Below, piece by piece: positions 1-5,092 of a stretch of 5,092 bases of DNA. Source of the stretch: Cyanobacteria bacterium OH_PDB_112 (GTDB lineage: Bacteria > Cyanobacteriota > Vampirovibrionia > Gastranaerophilales > CAJFVJ01). The stretch lies in contig JAEWLZ010000078.1 in the NCBI GenBank assembly GCA_023457295.1, positions 1-5,092 on the forward strand, given 5' to 3'. The notes beneath the pieces were generated by a model. It did not search any database. It saw nothing but the letters and a program-made list of their open reading frames with translations, and had not been told where the DNA came from. Within the stretch, counting starts at the first letter, position 1, and every line of letters starts with the position of its first letter. The position numbers and the translations under genes are program-made.

Positions 1-330
1 ACTGAATACAATTGTATTTTTTTGAGAATTAAATTTATCCAACAATTCTTCTTTTCCGCCATGCGCAAAAACGCCTTTAGGGTCATCAATAAAATAATGC
101 ACGCAAGGAATATCAAGATTTTTAACAAAATCTTCGACTCCTTCTGTCATCATATTAAAATATCCCATCGTAAACATACAATCGGGCGCAAAAGCCTTCA
201 CTTTTTCTCTATCGATTTCTCTGGCATCATACAAAAGAACATCAGCCCCAAGGGTTTCAAAGCCTCTGGCGATACCTTTTATAATCATCTCGCCTATTAT
301 ACTTGCAGGTGAAATTACAAAAATTTTCAT
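1..330 (-). CDS. CgeB/DUF3880-like protein, N-terminal part (gene cut by left edge)
   Basis: This open frame on the minus strand starts at the ATG at 330-328 and is still open at base 1, giving 110 residues without a stop. The protein begins MKIFVISPAS, a beta-strand-loop opening typical of Rossmann-like or GT-B folds. It continues with an amphipathic helix and a second strand (residues 28-36, GADVLLYDA). The segment IPCVHYFIDDP (residues 74-84) resembles the DUF3880 domain found at the N-terminus of CgeB-like proteins, which often carry a glycosyltransferase-like C-terminal domain and act on surface glycans or spore coats. There is no signal peptide, so a cytoplasmic location is expected. 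The gene starts 9 bases after the stop of the upstream amidohydrolase, with a weak AGG ribosome-binding site in the gap, so co-transcription is likely. The catalytic half lies outside the window, so enzyme activity cannot be judged. Gene presence is near certain; the family call is moderate. Confidence 0.72.
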   Translation of the reverse strand, partial: MKIFVISPASIIGEMIIKGIARGFETLGADVLLYDAREIDREKVKAFAPDCMFTMGYFNMMTEGVEDFVKNLDIPCVHYFIDDPKGVFAHGGKEELLDKFNSQKNTIVFS

Positions 331-339
331 ATTTAATAC

Positions 340-1671
340 CTAATTTAATTTTAGAAGCAAGTTATTGTGTTTAGCGACTACTTCGCCCGCTGAAAATACA
401 TAATCGGGAAGAGTCTTATCAAATAGATTTTTGTAAGTTTCATCATCTTCGAGTTTAAAAATCAAAAAGTCAGCGTCTTTACCTTGTTCTATACTTCCGA
501 TTTTATTATCGAGCTTGAGAATTCTTGCAGCATTTATGGTCATCATATCAAGGAATTTTAAGTCATCAATTCCTTTTTTCATGTTTCTTACATATTTCGC
601 TTCATTTAAAATATTTAAATCTTTATTGCTTACCAAACTGTCTGTTCCAAATGCGACTTTTCCGGGGAAATATTTAAGCAAATTGAAAATATTCGCTGTT
701 TTCTTGTGATTAAATTGATTACTTCTTGGACAGTGTACAACACTCGCACCTAGATTTGAAAGAGTTTCAAGTTCTGTTTCATAAAGTTGATTTACATGCA
801 CTGCGATAAAATTGTCGCGCATAGTATCAAATTCTTGCAAATATCCAACAGGAGTAAGGCCTGTTTTTTCAGGTTTCATATTTTGAAAACCGATAAATTT
901 GTGAAAAGAATTAATATCGGAAACGCCTGTTTTGAGCCAATCAAGTTCTTCTTGGCATTCTCCGAGATTTGTCTGCAAAAGGGCATGGTGTTTGCGTGAA
1001 AATTTTGCGATGACTTTCCATAATCTTGTATGAACACCGTATAAAGAATGCGGAGCCATTCCTAGGAATGTATTTTCTTTTTTTCTTTTCAAAAATTTGT
1101 TGACTTGTTTTCTGAGTTTTTTGAATTCTCTTTTGCTGGAATTTTTTGAATCTGCAAAAAGTTCAATAAATATATAAGTTTTAAGCGGAATGTTGTTTAA
1201 AATATCAAAAAATTCTTTTTCGGCAGAAACTTGTGCTATGGTTGTTGTTCCTGACAAAATAGACATTTCAAGACCTTTTTTGAATGAATTTATACGGTCT
1301 TTTTTGCTCCAGCAAGAATATTCTTTAAAAAGATTTATCATTCGATTCATAAATCTTTCAGGTGGAAGATATCCGACTAAAAAGAACTTTTTTAAAGTTA
1401 ATAAAATCCTTTTAATAAAGGTATTTTTGTTCCAAGGACGATAAGTCGGAATATCGGTATATTGAAGATGCGCATGAAGATTTATAAAGCCCGGAGTTAA
1501 AATAGCGTTTCCGTAATCGTAAAATTCGTATTCTTCACCGTTAAAATATTCGGCAATTTTATCGCCGTCAATTATATCTTGTATTTTACCCTCTTTTACA
1601 ATAATGGCTTTATCTTCCAAAACCTCCTGATTGGCAGGCAAAATCCACTTTGCTTTATAAACTTCTGACAT
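340..1671 (-). CDS. Amidohydrolase, ATZ/TRZ (chlorohydrolase/deaminase-like) family, with Asn at a metal-ligand position
   Basis: This is a complete 443-residue protein starting at ATG 1671-1669 and ending with TAG at 342-340. An AAGG lies about 8 bases before the start. It has the normal length and layout of metal-dependent cytosolic amidohydrolases that deaminate or dechlorinate N-heterocycles or purine-like substrates. A small N-terminal beta domain (residues 1-58) leads to TPGFINLHAHL with the metal-binding pair H66 and H68. GTTTIAQVS (141-149), APHSLYGVH (206-214), H292 in AVHVNQ, VVHCPRSN (311-318) and D344 in FGTDSL follow. The C-terminal GSIEQGKDADFLIF (392-405) completes the composite beta domain. 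The pattern is closest, from memory, to SsnA/TrzN and aminofutalosine-deaminase-like proteins. The oddity is QTNLGE (233-238): the family usually has His-x-x-Glu here, but this protein has N235, with E238 kept. It may have altered metal binding or reduced activity. Lys-rich stretches at 176-199 and 84-96 look like lineage-specific insertions. The substrate is unknown and I assign no symbol. It is followed after 9 bases by the CgeB-like gene. Confidence 0.9.
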   Translation of the reverse strand: MSEVYKAKWILPANQEVLEDKAIIVKEGKIQDIIDGDKIAEYFNGEEYEFYDYGNAILTPGFINLHAHLQYTDIPTYRPWNKNTFIKRILLTLKKFFLVGYLPPERFMNRMINLFKEYSCWSKKDRINSFKKGLEMSILSGTTTIAQVSAEKEFFDILNNIPLKTYIFIELFADSKNSSKREFKKLRKQVNKFLKRKKENTFLGMAPHSLYGVHTRLWKVIAKFSRKHHALLQTNLGECQEELDWLKTGVSDINSFHKFIGFQNMKPEKTGLTPVGYLQEFDTMRDNFIAVHVNQLYETELETLSNLGASVVHCPRSNQFNHKKTANIFNLLKYFPGKVAFGTDSLVSNKDLNILNEAKYVRNMKKGIDDLKFLDMMTINAARILKLDNKIGSIEQGKDADFLIFKLEDDETYKNLFDKTLPDYVFSAGEVVAKHNNLLLKLN

Positions 1672-1702
1672 TTTTATAACCTTTTTTTGTATTCCAAAAT
1701 CA

Positions 1703-1734
1703 ATTTTATCATAGAAGCCCGTAGAAAGGTTTAA
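1703..1734 (-). promoter_or_regulatory. Candidate promoter for the amidohydrolase/CgeB-like pair
   Basis: On the minus strand a TATGAT hexamer (1713-1708), five of six matches to the sigma70 -10 consensus, lies about 36 bases before the amidohydrolase start codon. The upstream element is poor. The best match is TTAAAC at 1734-1729, 15 bases away, or 17 bases away if TGATAA (1711-1706) is taken as the -10. The placement suits a short leader, but the region is so AT-rich that chance matches are common. Confidence 0.3.
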
Positions 1735-1859
1735 TTTTTACAAAAAATTATGATTGTGAAAGTTTGGAAAGACTATTATTATTCAATTTTTGTTACAAAG
1801 ACCGATTTATTTGGCAATTTTTTGGGTTTTTTGTTTTAAGAAAAGTACAAACAAATTTT

Positions 1860-1864
1860 AAGGG
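1860..1864 (+). promoter_or_regulatory. Ribosome-binding site that decides the start of the TPR gene
   Basis: AAGGG lies 9 bases before the ATG at 1874. The in-frame TTG at 1868 is only 3 bases from this site, too close for initiation, so the ATG is preferred and the protein begins MLEAVSNI. Confidence 0.6.
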
Positions 1865-1873
1865 TTTTTGTTA

Positions 1874-2659
1874 ATGTTAGAAGCGGTTTCAAATATAAAT
1901 TTTTATCCTAAAAATTCTCAGCCTGTGATAAAAAAAGAGGCTAAAATCAATTTTGGACAAAGTAATGACCAATTTGTTTATCAAAATCAGCCTAAAAAGT
2001 CTTTTTGGGAAGAGAATTGGGGCAAAATCCTTATTTCTGCAGGATTGTTGATAGCAGGAGGGATTATTTTGTACAAATATAAAAAAGCTCCCAAAGAAAT
2101 CTCCGGAAGTTCAAAGTCAGCAACATCTAAGTTGAATTCAATCAAAAATGAAGTTATAAAAAAGCTTGATAAAGAAATAGAAAAAAACCCCAATGTTCGC
2201 AGTTATCATGACAGAGGTCTTGAGTACAGGAAGTTGGGTTGCTATACAGAAGCTTTGAATGATTTTGCCGAGTCTATCAAGTTCGATCCTACAAATCCTG
2301 TCCCGTATATTGAACTTGGCTTGACTCATAAAAAAATGAAAGAATATGATAAAGCACTAAGCTATTATACAAAAGTTATTGAAAATATTTCCCCTGATAA
2401 CCCATTGGCTCTTTATAACAGGGCGATTTTGCATTATGAAGCCAAAAACCCGAAAGCGGCTTTTGATGATATCAATAAAGCCATACAAATAAATCCTGCT
2501 GATGCTGATTACCAAAAATTCAGAAAGGATATATGTGAAAATTTAATACTAGAACTTGATAAAGAAATAAATGCAAACCCTGCTCCCGAAAAGTTATTGA
2601 AATTACATAGTTATAGGGAATATATTTTGCAAACTTTTAATAAAAGTAACCCAAAATAA
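1874..2659 (+). CDS. Membrane-anchored TPR-repeat protein of unknown role
   Basis: This complete 261-residue protein ends at TAA 2657-2659. Residues 1-50 are a polar, Asn/Gln/Lys-rich tail with no signal peptide, containing an INFGQS patch (25-30). One hydrophobic segment follows at about 51-68 (KILISAGLLIAGGIILYKY), then basic residues (YKYKKAPK) and a Ser/Lys-rich linker. By the positive-inside rule the repeat domain is probably cytoplasmic, but charges on both sides make this uncertain. Three TPR units follow at roughly 106-140, 142-176 and 177-210. They show the usual signature: G-x-x-Y/H near the middle of helix A, A-L/A-F in helix B, and a DP/NP cap (FDPTNP, ISPDNP, INPADA). A C-terminal helical segment contains LDKEINANP, echoing LDKEIEKNP just before TPR1. 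TPR domains bind other proteins or peptides, so a scaffold or assembly role is inferred. Nothing nearby names its partner. It stands alone between two promoter-bearing gaps, and I know no specific gene name for it. Confidence 0.88.
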   Translation: MLEAVSNINFYPKNSQPVIKKEAKINFGQSNDQFVYQNQPKKSFWEENWGKILISAGLLIAGGIILYKYKKAPKEISGSSKSATSKLNSIKNEVIKKLDKEIEKNPNVRSYHDRGLEYRKLGCYTEALNDFAESIKFDPTNPVPYIELGLTHKKMKEYDKALSYYTKVIENISPDNPLALYNRAILHYEAKNPKAAFDDINKAIQINPADADYQKFRKDICENLILELDKEINANPAPEKLLKLHSYREYILQTFNKSNPK

Positions 2660-2700
2660 TAATTCAGATACCTCATCTTATTTAAATTAAATCAAAGTTC
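2660..2700. other. Gap after the TPR gene, no recognisable terminator
   Basis: The short AT-rich stretch after the stop codon contains the self-complementary TTTAAATTAAA-like run near 2690 but no GC-rich stem followed by a T run. Termination of the TPR transcript is therefore unexplained by an intrinsic terminator, and some read-through toward smc is possible. Confidence 0.4.
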
Positions 2701-2730
2701 TTGACATCAGTATTCAACATATAGTGTAAT
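2701..2730 (+). promoter_or_regulatory. Sigma70-like promoter for smc
   Basis: A perfect -35 hexamer TTGACA (2701-2706) is followed at 18-base spacing by TGTAAT (2725-2730), five of six matches to the -10 consensus. Transcription would start near 2737, giving a leader of about 50 bases before the smc ATG. This is the strongest promoter-like signal in the window and suggests smc is expressed independently of the upstream TPR gene. Confidence 0.65.
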
Positions 2731-2787
2731 AGTTAGGAGTGTTTATTATCAAGAGAGTGTGAATTTTTTCCATTTGAGTCGACCAAA

Positions 2788-5092
2788 ATGTATATAAAAG
2801 AGATTGAAATAGATAATTTCAAATCTTTTGCCAACAAAGTCACGATTCCATTTTTAGACGGATTTACGACGATATCAGGGCCCAACGGTTCAGGCAAAAG
2901 TAACATCATAGACAGCGTGCTGTTTGCACTTGGGCTGTCTTCTTCACGCACTCTTCGAGCAGAAAAACTCTTCCATCTTATAAGCACTCATACCGCAAAA
3001 AATGAAGCTATGGTCAAAATAACTTTCGCCCCCATAGGCGATGATGACCCCATTGTGGTTGCTCGAAAAATCAAAAAGGCGGGGGCGGGAAATTTCATAA
3101 GTTCTTATTCACTCAACGGCAAAAACTCTACACTCTCAGAAATTCACGACTTGCTTTCCAAGTATAATATTTCGCCCAACAGCTATAACGTAATTATGCA
3201 GGGGGATGTAACAGGCATTACCAATACTTCTCCTAATGAAAGACGCAAAATTATCGATGAAATTGCGGGTGTCGCCGATTTTGACCGCAAAATAGAACAG
3301 GCCACACGTGAACTTGAAATGGTAGAAACACGTGTTGAAAAATCTACAATCATCCTAAACGAAATCGAAGCTCGCTTAGAGCAGCTTGAAGTCGAGAGAA
3401 AAGAAGCACTCAAATACAAAAAACTCAAAGATGAAAAAATAGAGCTTGAAAGTAAAATTTCGGTCGTAAAATATTTTGATATCAAAAACTCAATGGAACG
3501 CCTGCACGAAAGCATTTTGGAGGCTGACAAACAGCGCAAAACCGAGCAGGAAACACTCAAGAAACTTATAAAAGACCTTGAAAAAACACAAGCCGACCTC
3601 GATGATGTTTCAGCGCAGGTCAAGCTCAAAGGCGAAGCCGAGCAGATAGAAATCAAAAAACACGCAGAAGCGCTGAAGGGAGAGATTTCGCGCAAAAAAG
3701 ACTCTATAGCCTTCTGCGACAAGCAAATTGAGGACAATAAGCTCGCTTCTGTCAGCTCAAATGAAAATATTGAAAATCTAAAACAAAAAATCGACGACAC
3801 TCTAATAAAAATCGATGGCAAAAAAGATGAAATCAAAATCATCGAAGAAAACATTTTGCGTGAAAAAGCAGAACTTCAAAGGGTTTTATCGCAGGTTACA
3901 AACATAAATCAAAGCACCAATGAACATGTCGAAAATCGCAACAACCTTCGCCGTCAGCTTGAAAAAGCGCATGATGATGAGAATGCAATCATTAAAGAAA
4001 AGCTTCCTCTTGAAGAAAAGCTTTCATCTTTACGTCGTGATATATCTGATGCTAAAGAGATTTTGGAACAATTGGAAGAGTCCAAAAAAATGTTTGATTC
4101 AAACGAAGATACTTTAAAAGTTCAAATAGAAGAGCTTCAAAAAGAACTTATAGATTTTGAATCAGCTCAAAAGAAGGTTATGGTTGAAATAGATACCGTT
4201 AAAAACGAAATTACCGACTCAAATTACAATATAAACCTCGCCTATCGCAAAATCCAAAACCTCGAAGCCCAAAAACAGGCTTTTGAAGATGCAAATTTTG
4301 GTCGTGCAATCGAAACAGTCCTTAATTCAGGCTTGGGCGGAATTCATGCTCCGCTTGCTAAACTCGGCAAAGTTGATAAAAAATACTCACTCGCACTCGA
4401 AGTCGCTATGGGCTCTCGCATGCGTTATATTGTTGTGGATTCTGATGAGGTCGCATCAGTTGCAATCGAAATCTTAAAATCCGCAAATGCGGGAAGAGCT
4501 TCGTTTTTACCTTTGAATAAAATCAAAAAAGCCCCTGATACGCTTCATTTGCCTAAGGAAAATGGTGTTATTGATTATGCGATAGATTTAATTGAATATG
4601 ATGATATTTACGATGATGCTTTTTATCATGCTTTAGGCGATACCCTTGTGGTAGAAGATATGCAGGTTGCTCGTCGTCTTTTCGGTAAGTATCGCATGGT
4701 AACTCTTGATGGTTCTATTGTTGAAAAAACAGGGCTTATGACCGGCGGTTCAAGTTCTAAAAACCCTCTCAAATTCAGCCAAAATGAAGATGATGAACTT
4801 GAAACTTACAAGTCGCGTCTTGCAGAATTTGAAAATAAACATAAAGGACTTGAAAACACTCGAAACGAACTTGAAGAAAAGCACGAAAAAATCCGCCAAT
4901 ACTATTCAGGGGCGATGAACGAACTTAATAAAAAGAAAATAGAATACGACAACGTAATCAAAAATAGAGATGATGCCGACAAAAATATAGAAGCGAAAAA
5001 AGAGTTTTTAAAAGAAGCTGAACCTCAAATTGAAAAAATAGGTAAAAGCCTGGATTCGCTTGAAACTCGTCATATTGAAATTAATGATTTAG
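2788..5092 (+). CDS. smc: Chromosome partition protein SMC, N-terminal two thirds (cut by right edge)
   Basis: SMC is the ATPase core of the bacterial condensin complex (with ScpA and ScpB); it loads on DNA and organises and separates chromosomes. The frame opens at ATG 2788, the only usable start after an in-frame TAG at 2734, and stays open for 768 codons to the edge; SMC is normally about 1,150-1,200 residues. The head N-lobe carries DNFKSF (9-14), Walker A GPNGSGKSN (31-39), the Q-loop VIMQGDV (135-141) and ERRKIIDEIAGVADFD (151-166). A long Glu/Lys-rich coiled coil spans about 170-500. The hinge spans about 503-656, with GIHAPLAKLG, ALEVAMGSR, FLPLNKI, YRMVTLDG and the closing GLMTGGSS. 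The returning coiled coil follows to 768. The ABC signature, Walker B and C-terminal head lie outside the window. The head and hinge motifs look cyanobacterial-type. A GAG 9 bases before the ATG is the only nearby, weak ribosome-binding site. No frameshift or internal stop was found when reading every codon. Confidence 0.97.
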   Translation, partial: MYIKEIEIDNFKSFANKVTIPFLDGFTTISGPNGSGKSNIIDSVLFALGLSSSRTLRAEKLFHLISTHTAKNEAMVKITFAPIGDDDPIVVARKIKKAGAGNFISSYSLNGKNSTLSEIHDLLSKYNISPNSYNVIMQGDVTGITNTSPNERRKIIDEIAGVADFDRKIEQATRELEMVETRVEKSTIILNEIEARLEQLEVERKEALKYKKLKDEKIELESKISVVKYFDIKNSMERLHESILEADKQRKTEQETLKKLIKDLEKTQADLDDVSAQVKLKGEAEQIEIKKHAEALKGEISRKKDSIAFCDKQIEDNKLASVSSNENIENLKQKIDDTLIKIDGKKDEIKIIEENILREKAELQRVLSQVTNINQSTNEHVENRNNLRRQLEKAHDDENAIIKEKLPLEEKLSSLRRDISDAKEILEQLEESKKMFDSNEDTLKVQIEELQKELIDFESAQKKVMVEIDTVKNEITDSNYNINLAYRKIQNLEAQKQAFEDANFGRAIETVLNSGLGGIHAPLAKLGKVDKKYSLALEVAMGSRMRYIVVDSDEVASVAIEILKSANAGRASFLPLNKIKKAPDTLHLPKENGVIDYAIDLIEYDDIYDDAFYHALGDTLVVEDMQVARRLFGKYRMVTLDGSIVEKTGLMTGGSSSKNPLKFSQNEDDELETYKSRLAEFENKHKGLENTRNELEEKHEKIRQYYSGAMNELNKKKIEYDNVIKNRDDADKNIEAKKEFLKEAEPQIEKIGKSLDSLETRHIEINDL

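Larger units (their letters stand above)
1672..1873. other. Divergent intergenic region, AT-rich
   Basis: These 202 bases separate the starts of two divergently transcribed genes and must hold both promoters unless a distant one is used. The region is dominated by T and A runs, with T runs at 1682-1688 and 1819-1836. For the plus-strand TPR gene the best candidate is TTGGCA (1811-1816) with TTTTAA (1834-1839) at 17-base spacing; its -10 is weak (three of six). I see no convincing operator palindrome, riboswitch, small gene or GC-rich hairpin here. Confidence 0.5.

Noticed and set aside
22..312. A 96-codon plus-strand open frame at the left edge
   Set aside because: It is antisense to the CgeB-like gene, whose minus-strand translation is a coherent domain with the VHYFIDDP motif. 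The plus-strand translation has no recognisable feature.
515..1444. Three plus-strand open frames of 64-84 codons (515-709, 787-999, 1190-1444)
   Set aside because: All are opposite the amidohydrolase, which has a full set of family motifs; they are shadow frames in AT-rich coding DNA.
1741..1873. T-rich runs as a possible intrinsic terminator or regulatory RNA in the divergent gap
   Set aside because: No GC-rich stem precedes any T run, and both flanking genes start here rather than end, so a terminator would have no gene to serve.
1987..2329. Two overlapping minus-strand open frames
   Set aside because: They are antisense to the TPR protein gene and show no domain or ribosome-binding site of note.
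2733..2987. An 84-codon minus-strand open frame covering the smc start
   Set aside because: It is antisense to the conserved Walker A region of SMC and has no family resemblance.
3183..3854. A 223-codon open frame on the minus strand, very rich in Ser and Leu
   Set aside because: It lies wholly inside the smc coiled-coil coding region. The Ser/Leu/Phe/Ile-rich translation is what the reverse complement of Glu/Lys-rich codons gives. It has no recognisable domain, and smc is clearly the coding frame.
3920..4477. Two plus-strand open frames (3920-4117, 4283-4477) in another frame within smc
   Set aside because: The smc frame is uninterrupted through this region and carries the coiled coil and hinge motifs; these are out-of-frame shadows and do not indicate a frameshift.
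2788..5092. More C-ending codons (ctc, cgc, gcc, gac) in the first part of smc than in the hinge part and the neighbouring genes, as a possible sign of transfer or recombination
   Set aside because: The shift is mild, I could not compute codon statistics, and expression level or the coiled-coil composition could explain it.

Overview
The window is an AT-rich bacterial segment with four protein genes, two of them cut by the window edges. The best clue to the organism is the smc gene on the right. Its head (ISGPNGSGKSN, VIMQGDVT, IDEIAGVADFDRKI) and hinge (ALEVAMGSRMRYIVVD, FLPLNKI, YRMVTLDG, MTGGSS) read like a cyanobacterial-type SMC. With the low GC content and Lys/Asn/Ile-rich proteins, this suggests a non-photosynthetic relative of Cyanobacteria (Melainabacteria/Vampirovibrionia, for example a Gastranaerophilales-like gut bacterium). 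This placement is an inference from remembered family patterns, not from a search.

Layout. Bases 1-330 (minus) hold the N-terminal 110 residues of a CgeB/DUF3880-like, putative glycosyltransferase-type protein that runs off the left edge. Nine bases upstream of it, and probably in the same transcript, is a complete 443-residue amidohydrolase of the ATZ/TRZ (chlorohydrolase/deaminase-like) type at 340-1671 (minus). A 202-base AT-rich intergenic region (1672-1873) separates this minus-strand pair from a divergent plus-strand gene (1874-2659). That gene encodes a 261-residue protein with one membrane segment and three TPR repeats. After a 128-base gap containing a good sigma70-like promoter, smc begins at 2788 and continues past the right edge, with 768 codons visible and no interruption.

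The genes do not form an obvious pathway. The smc gene is a housekeeping chromosome-organisation gene with its own promoter. The TPR protein looks like a membrane-anchored scaffold of unknown partner. The minus-strand pair combines a putative surface-carbohydrate or glycosyltransferase-like protein with a small-molecule hydrolase. The most notable point is in the amidohydrolase: the position where the family normally has its strand-5 metal-binding His is Asn (N235), while the other expected metal ligands are present. I see no RNA genes, mobile elements, CRISPR arrays or defence system, and regard this as mostly an ordinary chromosomal region.
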